Below are positions 15,317-24,100 of a stretch of DNA of 64,000 nt, in pieces. This DNA comes from Dehalobacter sp. 12DCB1. Lineage in GTDB: Bacteria; Bacillota; Desulfitobacteriia; Desulfitobacteriales; Syntrophobotulaceae. Position 1 is the first letter of the stretch, and each line of letters begins with the position of its first letter. Location of the stretch: positions 124,001 to 188,000 of the forward strand of contig NZ_POSF01000013.1 of the NCBI RefSeq assembly GCF_004343605.1, in the 5' to 3' direction. The notes beneath the pieces were generated by a model. That model was not told the origin of the DNA. It saw only the letters and a program-made list of their open reading frames with translations, and did not search any database. Position numbers and translations under genes: made by a program.

Positions 15317-16330
15317 TTAAATAATCTTATTCTGTATAACCGCCAGCTGTCTTAACGAATCCATTAAAGCCTCGAATCTCTCCGGTTTGATAGACTGCTG
15401 CCCGTCACATTTGGCATTGGCCGGGTCGTTGTGCACTTCGATCATGACACCGTCGGCACCTACGATCATCGCTGCTTTAGCCATCGGTTCGACAAGCCAC
15501 CACAGCCCTGCCGCGTGGCTTGGATCAACAATAACCGGAAGGTGACTCAGTTTCTTGATCACCGGCACAGCAGTCAGGTCAAGCGTATTTCGGGTGTAAT
15601 TTTCGAAAGTCCGAATGCCTCTTTCACAGAAAATAACATTCTCATTGCCATGCGCCAAAATATATTCCGCAGCAAGTAATAATTCCTCAATCGTCGAGGA
15701 TAACCCTCTTTTTAGAATCACCGGTTTTTGAATTTTTCCGACTTCTTTTAAGAGTTCAAAGTTCTGCATATTGCGGGCGCCGATCTGAATAATATCCACG
15801 TCTTCAACGAATCTCTCCAGATATTCGGTCGACATTAACTCCGATACAATCGGCAATCCTGTCTTGTTTCTGGCTATTTTCAGAAGTTCCAGGCCATCTT
15901 CTCTTAAACCCTGAAAGCTGTACGGTGAGGAACGTGGCTTAAAAGCGCCGCCTCTTAAAAAAGCAGCTCCGGATTTTTTGACCGCTTCGGCAATGCCGAC
16001 AATTTGCGTTTCACTTTCTACCGAACATGGTCCGGCAATCACAGCAAAGGTGTCGCCGCCGATTTTTCTGTCCCCGACACTGATGACCGTATCTTCCGGG
16101 TGGAATAAACGGTTAACCTTTTTAAAAGGCTCCTGGACATGAATAACTTTTTCAACCCAATCATTTGCATGCATCGTGTCCGGGTCAATGCTGCTGGTAT
16201 TTCCGATTAACCCAAGAATATGGTAGTTCACGCCTAAAGACTCATGAACCTCACATCCCAGGTCCAATATCTTCTGTTTCATCTTCGCGATCTCCTCCGG
16301 GGGCGTCTTCGGCCTCATTACAATAATCAT
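15317..16330 (-). CDS. aroF: 3-deoxy-7-phosphoheptulonate (DAHP) synthase, type I-beta
   Basis: 337 residues. An N-terminal ferredoxin-like regulatory domain (about 1-70, MIIVMRPKTPPEEIAKMKQKI...) precedes a KDPG-aldolase-like TIM barrel with FAVIAGPCSVESE, GGAFKPRSSPYSFQGL, GARNMQNFELL, KRGLSS and DPSHAAG motifs. This is the arrangement of the Thermotoga-like DAHP synthases, where the N-domain binds Tyr or Phe for inhibition. It condenses PEP and erythrose-4-phosphate, the committed step. It is the first structural gene of the operon and directly follows the leader attenuator. AGGAGG lies seven bases before ATG. Confidence 0.95.
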   Translation of the reverse strand: MIIVMRPKTPPEEIAKMKQKILDLGCEVHESLGVNYHILGLIGNTSSIDPDTMHANDWVEKVIHVQEPFKKVNRLFHPEDTVISVGDRKIGGDTFAVIAGPCSVESETQIVGIAEAVKKSGAAFLRGGAFKPRSSPYSFQGLREDGLELLKIARNKTGLPIVSELMSTEYLERFVEDVDIIQIGARNMQNFELLKEVGKIQKPVILKRGLSSTIEELLLAAEYILAHGNENVIFCERGIRTFENYTRNTLDLTAVPVIKKLSHLPVIVDPSHAAGLWWLVEPMAKAAMIVGADGVMIEVHNDPANAKCDGQQSIKPERFEALMDSLRQLAVIQNKII

Positions 16331-16425
16331 TTTTCCTACCTCCTTAAACTGTCCTACTTACTTACATGATACTACGCAAGCTTAAATATTTATATCTATC
16401 AGAAAGATGTGATACTTTCCGATAG

Positions 16426-16465
16426 TAAAAAACAGAAGACCCATTATTGCTAATGAGCCTTCTGT
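16426..16465 (-). terminator. Attenuator terminator of the aro leader
   Basis: On the minus strand a 15-base-pair imperfect stem (ACAGAAG/CTTCTGT outer, CATTA/TAATG inner, GCAA loop) is followed by six T residues. It sits about 100 bases before aroF. Its 5' arm includes GCTCATTAG (16450-16458), which is perfectly complementary to CTAATGAGC in the leader peptide gene (16535-16543), so it can be disrupted by an antiterminator. Confidence 0.85.
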
Positions 16466-16505
16466 AACAGTATCGTATTTCAACTTTGGTTCCTCTCGAC
16501 CGGGG

Positions 16506-16676
16506 TCAGGCCGCAAGGCAATTTTCCGCCGGATGCTCATTAGTGAAGAGAGAAAGTATTCGATTGTAGAACAACCAAAAATAACCGGTGCTAAAATAAA
16601 AGTAATAATAGCACTGGCTAAAGCTTCTAAACGCAAAAGTATTGATTTGTTCTACCATTCTCTTACCACTAAGCAT
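16506..16676 (-). CDS. Aromatic-rich leader peptide of the aro operon
   Basis: A 56-codon frame too short and too odd for ordinary gene calling. ATG 16674-16676 has GGAG (16685-16688) eight bases upstream, and TGA is at 16506-16508. The middle reads CYYYFYFSTGYFWLFYN, with eleven Tyr/Phe/Trp codons in 15. This is the hallmark of a leader peptide whose translation measures charged aromatic tRNAs. Three complementary segments overlap it: region 1 TGCTATTA (16606-16613) at the first Tyr codons, region 2 TAATGAGCA (16534-16542) and region 3 in the terminator. Ribosome stalling at the aromatic run should free region 2 to pair with region 3 and let RNA polymerase reach aroF. No T-box core (GGTGGNACCGCG type) is present. 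Confidence 0.85.
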   Translation of the reverse strand: MLSGKRMVEQINTFAFRSFSQCYYYFYFSTGYFWLFYNRILSLFTNEHPAENCLAA

Positions 16677-16713
16677 TTTACATTCTCCAAAAAGTTACTA
16701 TCGGGTTTCGTTC

Positions 16714-16743
16714 ATTATACCGTATAAATTCTTTGGCTGTCAA
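16714..16743 (-). promoter_or_regulatory. Promoter of the aro leader and operon
   Basis: Consensus-quality promoter on the minus strand: TTGACA (16738-16743), 18-base spacer, TATAAT (16714-16719). Transcription would start near 16707, giving a leader of about 375 bases before aroF. Confidence 0.85.
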
Positions 16744-16792
16744 ACAAAATTATATTTGTTTTAACAACCGTCTGACATCTAAATAATCCTGG

Positions 16793-17404
16793 TTAACGCC
16801 ATCCCCTGGTATAAGTCTTATTGCAATCGGAACAGATGATTTTTCCTTCGGCCAGATGTGCTTTGACTTCCGCAAATGGCTCCCCGCATTGAGAGCATAC
16901 GACTGTCTGAAAAATTCTGGCCGGTTCAATCCGGGGCATAGTTACTTCGGTAACCGTAAATAATCCATCGGCAGGTGTGGCCAGAAATTTTTCAATTCTT
17001 TCCTTCTGCAGAGTCCCCCAAGCTGCCTTTTCCTGATCACTGGCTGAACCGGCTGATATTTTTGCTTTCAATTCAGTATATTGTTCATCATCGGGTTTGT
17101 TGCCAAGTTTCCTTAAAATCCTGACCGCTTTGCCAGATTTGCGGTTGGCCAGCGTGACTGCCTGTTTGCCGGCATCCTTATAAATCAGATTGCCCTTTCC
17201 AAGCGTACAACCGGTAAGTACCTGAATCGCATCGACACCACAGGCATCGTTTTCGACGACTGCAAACAATTCTTCATCAGCAGCTCTTGTTACACCAAGC
17301 GCATTGAGTCCGATAAACGCTTGTCTAAAGCCAATTGCAAGTCCCATACATTCGTGTCCATGAAATTCAGCACATTTTTCCCAGGGTGTTTTTTCTCTGC
17401 ACAT
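16793..17404 (-). CDS. FmdE-family protein with C-terminal zinc ribbon
   Basis: 203 residues. The N-terminal FmdE-like domain carries FHGHECMGLAIGFRQ and ENDACGVDAIQVLTGCTLGKGNL, conserved Cys/His positions seen in subunit E of formylmethanofuran dehydrogenase operons and in many bacterial relatives. The C-terminal 40 residues form a zinc ribbon (CSQCGEPF ... CSDCNKTY). Bacterial members are often linked to molybdenum/tungsten enzymes or metal handling, but their reaction is unproven; the name should not be taken to mean a methanogenic function. It lies between the aro promoter and znuB with 364 bases to the latter. Confidence 0.8.
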   Translation of the reverse strand: MCREKTPWEKCAEFHGHECMGLAIGFRQAFIGLNALGVTRAADEELFAVVENDACGVDAIQVLTGCTLGKGNLIYKDAGKQAVTLANRKSGKAVRILRKLGNKPDDEQYTELKAKISAGSASDQEKAAWGTLQKERIEKFLATPADGLFTVTEVTMPRIEPARIFQTVVCSQCGEPFAEVKAHLAEGKIICSDCNKTYTRGWR

Positions 17405-17553
17405 AATTGGTCAGTCCTTTCTTAAATAACGCGGTAAGCACATTCTATCGTCACTATTGTTTCAATCGGTAGTTCTAAAATTAGTATACCTATTATACAC
17501 TATAATTCACTGGTATAACGTTCTCAAATTATTTTCACGTATTTATTAGGGCT

Positions 17554-17661
17554 AGTCTGTGGGTCACAATACTGCTTTCCGGCCATTGTGCCATCCATGG
17601 CACAAAAGGCCGCGCTACGCACTCCATGCTCCGCTTACAGCAGAACTGTGTCCCCCAGACT
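17554..17661. repeat. Structured palindromic repeat, copy A
   Basis: A 108-base element bounded by imperfect 23-base inverted repeats (AGTCTGtGGG.CACA... with ...TGTG.CCCcCAGACT). Inside is a hairpin GGCC-A-TTGTGCCA-TCCA-TGGCACAA-AA-GGCC and the conserved tail CGCGCTACGCACTCCATGCTCCGCTT. A second copy lies at 28858-28962. Stem bases differ between copies but pairing is kept. A 17-base fragment of the copy B terminus (GTCTGCATGCCATAATT) lies at 17683-17699. The rest of the 17405-17768 gap shows only AT-rich promoter-like sequence for the FmdE gene. Confidence 0.75.
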
Positions 17662-17768
17662 GATTATCAGCCTGTTTAAGTTCGTCTGCATGCCATAATT
17701 GGATCAATTTGAATGCTGGATAGTTTACTTGTTTCCAAAGCGTTCTACTAGAATGGTCATCGTAGATC

Positions 17769-18611
17769 TTATCTTGTTGAAACTTTCCAGATAAATGTCC
17801 CGGCGAAGAATAGCGCAAGCATCAGAACAATGGTGGCGCCTGTTGCCGTTCCCCAAAAATAGGACAGGATCAGTCCTGCCAGACCGGAAATCAAGGCGAT
17901 GATCACGGCAAAGACATGATACTGCCTCGTATTTGCCGCGATATTCCGGGAAGCGGCTGCAGGCAGGACAAGCAGGGAACTGATAATCAGAATGCCTACC
18001 CAGCGAATCGCGAACGTTACCACAACGGCGATCACGATGGCAAATACAAATTCATAAAAGCGGACATGAATTCCCCGGCTTTTGGCCAGGGATTGATTGA
18101 CACTTACCAACAGCAGCTTGTTGAACCAGCCTGCCCAAAACACCAGCACCAGCACAAAAATCAGGGCTAAAATTCCCAGCTCTGAAGGGGTTATGCTTAA
18201 CAGATCCCCGATCAAATACCCGGAGTACTTGCTAAAGCCGCCGTTGCGTGACAGGAGCACGATACCCAATGCAACTGCCGTTGAGGAAAATACGCCGATA
18301 ATCGTATCCGTCGATGCCGTATTGGCATTTTTAACACTAATCACCGCAACCGCAAACAACACCGAAAAAACCAGCAGAGCCCAAAAAGGGCTTTGGATCC
18401 CGAGTACAACTCCCGCCGCAACACCTGTCAACGCCGAATGTCCCAACGCATCTGAGAAAAAGGCCATCCGGTTATTCACGATCATTGTGCCGAGGATGCC
18501 CAAAATGGGTGTCACCAGAAGAACAGCCAAAAGGGCGTTCTTCATAAAATCATATTCCAGCCAGCCTAGAGGAAGTAAGGCATCAAGCATCCTATACCAT
18601 TGTTCGATCAT
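17769..18611 (-). CDS. znuB: Zinc/manganese ABC transporter permease
   Basis: 280 residues of an ABC-3 family permease with eight or so membrane helices (ALLAVLLVTPILGILGTMIV; VGILIISSLLVLPAAAS; GLAGLILSYFWGTATGATIVL). The FSDALGHSALTGVAAG and SSLLVLPAAASRNIA motifs mark ZnuB/MntB-like metal permeases. The frame opens at 18680 inside znuC. ATG 18611 has AGAGGAAG nine bases upstream and starts the conserved N-terminus, giving a 20-base overlap with znuC. Gene order A-C-B with tight overlaps indicates one transport operon. Confidence 0.9.
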   Translation of the reverse strand: MIEQWYRMLDALLPLGWLEYDFMKNALLAVLLVTPILGILGTMIVNNRMAFFSDALGHSALTGVAAGVVLGIQSPFWALLVFSVLFAVAVISVKNANTASTDTIIGVFSSTAVALGIVLLSRNGGFSKYSGYLIGDLLSITPSELGILALIFVLVLVFWAGWFNKLLLVSVNQSLAKSRGIHVRFYEFVFAIVIAVVVTFAIRWVGILIISSLLVLPAAASRNIAANTRQYHVFAVIIALISGLAGLILSYFWGTATGATIVLMLALFFAGTFIWKVSTR

Positions 18612-19419
18612 TGGCTTGTTCTTCCTCTTTTCTTTTGGATTCAGCGTTTCCTTTGGCCCACCCCATACCAAATGTTTCAATCACTTTCTCGTTATCGAAG
18701 ACTTCAGCAGCGGTTCCGCAGCATTCGATGGTCGCATGATTCAGCAGTATCACGCGGTCTGCATATTTGGCCACGAGATTCAGATCATGCGAAACAAGAA
18801 TAATCGACAAGTCATAGTCCTGACGCAGCCTGGACACAATATCATAGAATAGTTCCAACCCTTTCTGGTCGATACCCGACACCGGTTCATCAAGAAACAA
18901 GAGATTTGGGACGGGGTCAAGCGCCAGCGCGAGCAATACTCTTTGCAACTCCCCTCCGGATAGCGCACCCAGTCTTCTGTTAAGCAGATGTTCAGCCTGC
19001 ACAAGCGTTAAATTCTTTTGAACGCGTTTTTTTGTTTTTTGAGAAGAACCGAGCCAGACGGGAAAACGGTTGTAAGTCGCTGTAAACAAGTCCAGCACAG
19101 TGACCGGCGAACTGTTGTCAAAATCAAGTTTCTGCGGGACATAGCCGATGAGCGGACGGCCCTTATGGTTATCTTTAGGATCAAGAAATTCAATCGTTCC
19201 CGTGTGTGGAATTTCACCGAGGATAGCTTTAAACAAGGTTGTCTTACCGGCTCCGTTCGGTCCGATCACCGCAGTCAAATCGCCGCAGTATATTTCCAGA
19301 TTGATATCCCGCAGTATTTCTTTGTTATTCAGCGTTACCCCGAGGTGGTTGATCCTCGTACGGCATAAGCCGCATCCGCATTCTTCATATAATTCATGAT
19401 TGCAGCATTTATTTTTCAT
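18592..19419 (-). CDS. znuC: Zinc/manganese ABC transporter ATPase with Cys/His-rich N-terminus
   Basis: 275 residues. ABC motifs are intact: Walker A GPNGAGKTTLFKAI, signature LSGGELQRVLLALAL, Walker B LLFLDEPVSGID and switch His in VSHDLNLV. It energises metal uptake with ZnuB. An oddity is the first 20 residues (Cys5, Cys6, His8, Cys14, Cys16, Cys19) ahead of the normal ABC start, a potential metal-binding or sensing tail not typical of ZnuC. It overlaps znuA by four bases (ATGA) and znuB by 20. Confidence 0.92.
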   Translation of the reverse strand: MKNKCCNHELYEECGCGLCRTRINHLGVTLNNKEILRDINLEIYCGDLTAVIGPNGAGKTTLFKAILGEIPHTGTIEFLDPKDNHKGRPLIGYVPQKLDFDNSSPVTVLDLFTATYNRFPVWLGSSQKTKKRVQKNLTLVQAEHLLNRRLGALSGGELQRVLLALALDPVPNLLFLDEPVSGIDQKGLELFYDIVSRLRQDYDLSIILVSHDLNLVAKYADRVILLNHATIECCGTAAEVFDNEKVIETFGMGWAKGNAESKRKEEEQANDRTMV

Positions 19420-20399
19420 TGGAGAGCCCCCTGCAGCGTCTGCAGATTTTTATCCATCAGATCAATGTAAGCATCCGCTTCCAAAGGGCCTGTGACGATC
19501 GGGTCAAGATAATAGACCCGGGCACTTGTTTCATTGGCGATTGTCTCTGCCGTATCGGCAGAATACTGAGGCTCGGCGAACAAAGCCTTAACTTTTAATG
19601 TTTTGATTTTTTCGATCGTTTCAGTCAGTTCGATTGGGCTGGGTTCTGATCCGGGCTCCCGCTCGATCACTGCTGCCACATTCAAATGGAATTCTTCGGC
19701 AAAATACGGGAATGCCTCATGAAAAGTCACGATATCCCGGTTCTTTACCCCATCCAGGGCCTGATGCATTTTATTTTTTTCCTGTTCGAGCTTCACAATA
19801 TATTCTGCAGTATTTTCCTGATATTTTTCAGCATTTTCGGGATCAAGTGCCGCCAGCTTATCGCCAATGTTCTGAACCTGTCTGATCGCTTTAGATATAC
19901 TCAGCCACACATGCGGATTTTTCCCTGTCTCATCCTGAATCAGGGTAATCCCTTCACTGGCGTCGATGATCTTCAAATCCGGCATCTGCCCTGTAACCTT
20001 AGCCAGGAATGATTCCATTCCCGCGCCGTTGATCACCAGAACCTTGGCATCTTCCAGGCTTTTCAGATCTTCGGTCGTCAGGGCATAATCGTGGAGACAG
20101 CCGGTTGTCGGTTTGGTCATATTGACGACGGTCACATTCGAGATACCCTTCGTGATGTTTAAAGTGAATAGATAGATCGGATAAAACGAAGTCGCAATTT
20201 TCAGCGATCCTCGACTGTCATCCGTATTCACCGCTGCGCTCTCCTTTGCACCGCACCCGCTTAAGGTTACCATGATTGCCAGCAAAGCCGCGCAAAAAGG
20301 TTTCGCCCACTTAAAAAACATTTTTGTCCTATTGGTCCTATTTTTCCTATTCATTGCCGTTTTATCAATCACAGCCGTCTTTGCGGTCTTAGTAGTCAT
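19416..20399 (-). CDS. znuA: Zinc/manganese ABC transporter substrate-binding lipoprotein
   Basis: 327 residues. A lipobox (VTLSGCG, Cys about residue 49) follows a long basic N-terminal stretch (MNRKNRTNRTKMFFKWAKP), and MNRKN or MFFKW could be the true start. The cluster A-I fold is evident from metal-ligand motifs LHDYALTTEDLKSL (His), NPHVWLS (His), FHEAFPYFAEEF (His) and the C-terminal DPI (Asp). The family binds Zn2+ or Mn2+ outside the membrane and hands it to ZnuB. The short linker lacks the His-rich loop of Zn-specific ZnuA, so the metal is not certain. A palindrome lies 21 bases upstream. Confidence 0.9.
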   Translation of the reverse strand: MTTKTAKTAVIDKTAMNRKNRTNRTKMFFKWAKPFCAALLAIMVTLSGCGAKESAAVNTDDSRGSLKIATSFYPIYLFTLNITKGISNVTVVNMTKPTTGCLHDYALTTEDLKSLEDAKVLVINGAGMESFLAKVTGQMPDLKIIDASEGITLIQDETGKNPHVWLSISKAIRQVQNIGDKLAALDPENAEKYQENTAEYIVKLEQEKNKMHQALDGVKNRDIVTFHEAFPYFAEEFHLNVAAVIEREPGSEPSPIELTETIEKIKTLKVKALFAEPQYSADTAETIANETSARVYYLDPIVTGPLEADAYIDLMDKNLQTLQGALQ

Positions 20400-20419
20400 C
20401 AGCTAATTTCCCCTATTTT

Positions 20420-20440
20420 TGCAAATGGTTCGCATTTGCA
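20420..20440. promoter_or_regulatory. Palindromic operator candidate upstream of znuA
   Basis: TGCAAATG-GTTCG-CATTTGCA: perfect 8-base arms with a 5-base spacer, 21 bases before the znuA start and in the gap shared with the divergent Fur-family gene. This gap (20400-20696) has no other feature beyond AT-rich promoter-like sequence. A Zur-type repressor site is the obvious reading; the sequence is not the textbook Bacillus Zur box. Confidence 0.55.
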
Positions 20441-20696
20441 TTAATATATAAATTGATTATACTACAAAAGTATACATTTTATTCCCTTTGATTTAGAAAT
20501 TATTTCAAATATTTTTTCAGCAAAATCATTAATGCTTTGTGAAGCTGTGTAAAAGTATTACAATAGAGTCAGAGTCAGATATATAAGGCTGAAATCATTA
20601 AAAATCTTCTGGAGCAACTGACAAAAATAACCTCATGATCAATTTGGGGGCACTGTTCCGTTGTACGTAAAAATTTGACTAAAAGGACTGAATTCT

Positions 20697-21146
20697 TTGC
20701 CTGAAAACCAGCAAGACCCATTAAAAGAAATCATGAAAAAAGCAGGGATCAAGAATACCAAGCATAGGAACTTGATATTTGACCTGCTTCAGAATGCAGA
20801 AGAACCTTTGACAGCTGAAGAGATTTTTATTTCTCTAAAAGATAAAAGCTCGTCCATTTGCCTTTCTACCGTCTATCGTACGCTGGAAAAGCTGATGTCG
20901 GGCAATCTGCTTCTCAAAACAAATATCTCTGATGACGGCAAAGCCAGATATGAACTGAATCACGACAAGCACAAACACTATCTGATTTGTATGAAGTGCA
21001 ATAAACGGATCTCGATTATGGACTGTCCAATGAAAGAATTTGAAATGGCCCTGAAAGACCAAGCCAATTTCGATGTGATCCAGCACAAACTGGAAATCTA
21101 CGGTTACTGTCAAGACTGCAAGATCTCGCCACAGTCAAAAAGATAA
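20697..21146 (+). CDS. Fur-family metalloregulator (Fur/Zur/PerR)
   Basis: 149 residues with the Fur winged helix (KNTKHRNLIFDLLQNAEEPLTAEEIF...STVYRTLEKLMSGNLL) and dimerisation domain with the HKHYLICMKCNKRI and YGYCQDCK Cys pairs that hold structural zinc. Being divergent from znuACB it is most likely the Zur of this system, though Fur and PerR cannot be excluded without ligand analysis. It starts at TTG (20697) with AAAGGA about 12 bases upstream; no ATG is available. Its 3' end overlaps the convergent addA by 37 bases. Confidence 0.88.
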   Translation: MPENQQDPLKEIMKKAGIKNTKHRNLIFDLLQNAEEPLTAEEIFISLKDKSSSICLSTVYRTLEKLMSGNLLLKTNISDDGKARYELNHDKHKHYLICMKCNKRISIMDCPMKEFEMALKDQANFDVIQHKLEIYGYCQDCKISPQSKR

Positions 21147-24100
21147 AAATACTTTTCTTTGACTTTTCTCCCTGTCAGCATTTCCAGCGCCCTGGCATAA
21201 TAGAGAATCTGCTGGCGGTACCTTTCCAGAATAATGCGGGACCCGCCTTCCGGAATGTGGTCCGTCTTATAGTCAACCAGAACAATCCCGTCTTCTTCCT
21301 CAAAATAACAGTCAATAATGCCCTGCAGCAAGACGACTTCCTGCCCGCAGGCATCTGCCGCCATGTCAGAGAATATTTCCCGGCAGGGTATTTCTATATT
21401 AAAGCGGACTTCACGGTTTACACTGCCTGAGGCCTTCATTCTGCATCCGAGCGTTGACTCTAGGAAAAACATTACCTTTTTCGGATCAACGCTTTCAGCC
21501 TGCTGCTCTGTGAGCAGTTCTTTTTTGACCATTTCTTGAATCTGATTCGGAATGTCATTGCGCTGAACATCCAGGTGCTGCATGACAAAATGCAGGATCG
21601 TTCCGGCTTCTGCCGCACTCAACCCTTTCTTTTCTTCGAGAAACAACGGCTTTTTGATCAGCTGTGGCAGGAGAGCTGATCCGGTTGCCAGCCCCAGCTC
21701 CGGTTCTTCCGTAAGCTCTGCTTCCAGCCGTCTTTTCAGTTCGGTGACAGAGACTTTGGGCGGTGTCCGGGTACTGGCAGTGAAGGGATACTCCCAACCA
21801 AGCCTTCGCGCAATCTCTTTCTTTACATTTCTGCCGTGAAGCCCATCACTGTCGTTATTATCGATATAATCGTTATAATTATTAGCATGATTATCGCTGC
21901 TACCGTTTTTAGCATTATTAACTTCAGTATCACCGTAATTCTCGGTATCACCGTAATCCTCGGTATCACCGTGATCTTCGGTCTCCTGACGCAAACCGGC
22001 CAGCCATCGGATGAATGTTTCTTCTTCCTGTTCCTGAACAGCTGGTCTGCCAAGAAGCTCATTTTTTGTCCATACGCGGATCTGCCATTCGGACGGGTCG
22101 TCAAGCTGACCGTTTCCCAATGCTCCCTCCGTCGCACAGGTATGATACCCAAGCCGGCCGCTCAGACTGGCAATGCAGCAGCCCCGGTGCTTTATGAGTG
22201 CCGGTCCGATCCAGTCCAGATATTTCTCTCCTTTATACACTTCATGTGCAGGCAGCTTTTCCGGATCACCTGCAGCAGCTTTGCACCATTTGTTCAACGC
22301 CTTCCTGGCATTGGAAACCGCTCCGGAGATAATCAGCTTTTCCCTGGCTCTGGTCAAGGCCACATAGAGAATCCGCATTTCTTCCGACAAGGTCTCCATC
22401 CTGATTTGTTCCCGAATTGCATATTTAGGAACAGACGGATACGCTATCCTGAGCCTCGGATCCGCAACGTCAGGACCGAGTCCAAGCTCCTGGTGAAATA
22501 AAATGCTCCTGTTCAAATCCTGAAAATTAAATTTCTTGCCGCATCCGGCCAGAATGACGACCGGGAATTCCAGCCCTTTGCTTTTATGAATACTCATGAT
22601 CCGAACGACATTATCATTTTCACCAAGGATTTTAGCACTGCCAAAGTCACCCTGGTTGCTTTTTAGCTTGTCAATGAAATTAATAAAATTGAACAGCCCT
22701 TTAAAGCTTGTTCCCTCATATTGTCTGGCCCGTTCAAATAGAATCCGGAGATTGGCCTGACGCTGCACGCCCCCAGGCATCGCTCCGACAATCCCATAAT
22801 AGCCGGTCTCGGTATAAAGCTGCCAAAGCAGCTTGTCGGCAGACAGATATTGAGCGGTGTCCCGCCATCTGTGAAGGTTGCTCAGGAACATTGCTGCTTT
22901 CTTTTTCAGCGCTTCTTTGGCCGACGTCTCTATTTCGTTCTTTATTTTTTCAATCTCAGATTCTCCGTCCGTGGATTGGCTCTGAGATTTGATTTCCGGC
23001 TTACTGCTCCCTAATTCGTTATCAGGCTCTCCGCTCTCCGGTTCAGGGGTATCCCCTTCTGCCATCTCTTCCACCAACTGTTTGAGTGCCTCATAGATCG
23101 GCACATGCCGTCTGGTAAGCCGCAGTCCGGCGAGCTCATCGGATGAGAAAGCGGCCAGCGGCGATCTCAGAACGGCCAATAATGGAATATCCTGCAACGG
23201 ATTATCAATGATCTGAAGCAGTGACAGGATCACCTGTACCTCGGATGACTTGAAAAATCCTGTGCCGGTATCAGCAAAGGCAGGGATACCGGCCGCCGTC
23301 AGTTCCTCCGTGAATACCTCGGACCAATTCCGGGTGGTCCGGAGAAGAATGACAATGTCGCTGCAGCGCAGCTCCCGGTACGCTTTACGTTCCTTATCAT
23401 AGACGGCCGTCCTCCTGCCTTGTTCGTCCGGATGAAACAGTTCCTGTATCCTTCTGACCGTAAAGCGGGCTTCACATTGGATCGCATCCAGCAGACCCGG
23501 GTCAATCTGTTCCGTTTCATCAGAGAGGCCATTTGAGGCGTCCGCAAACTCCGTCAATTCCTGTTCTTCCTGACCTGAACTGTCAGAAAATCCGTTTTCC
23601 TGATCCAGCCGTTCCAGATCACCTGTTTGAATAAGATGAAATTCTACCGCCCCGCCGACAGTCAAATGTTCCTGGTCATTTTCAGCAAAGACAGCTCCCG
23701 GATTCAAAGCCTCGTTGTCATTGTAGTCCAGTTCCCCGACTTGTACGGACATGATCTGCCTGAAAATGTAGTTAACAGCATCAACCACTTCCCGGCGGCT
23801 GCGGAAATTCTTATACAAGCAAATTTTTCGATGGCTGGCACCTTGTTCCGGAGAGTAACTGTGATACTTCTCCAGAAACAGTTCCGGTTTAGCCTGTCTG
23901 AATCTGTAAATACTCTGTTTGACATCTCCGACCATAAAGACATTCGGCCTGGCTGATCCTGTGCGGGAAATCATCTGAAGCAAAATCTCCTGGACCAGAT
24001 TGCTGTCCTGGTACTCATCAACCAGAATTTCCGCGAAGCGTTCCTGATAGCGTTTGGCTGCTTCAGATGGTACATACGCTCCCGTTTCATCCTGTACAGT

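Noticed and set aside
16382-16636. An 84-codon minus-strand frame beginning MRLEALASAIITF upstream of aroF
   Set aside because: It runs straight through the attenuator terminator, has no ribosome site and is out of frame with the aromatic-rich leader peptide, which has promoter, GGAG and start in the right order.
16331-16743. T-box riboswitch for an aromatic tRNA
   Set aside because: I looked for the GGTGGNACCGCG antiterminator core and a specifier hairpin and found neither; the leader-peptide explanation fits better.
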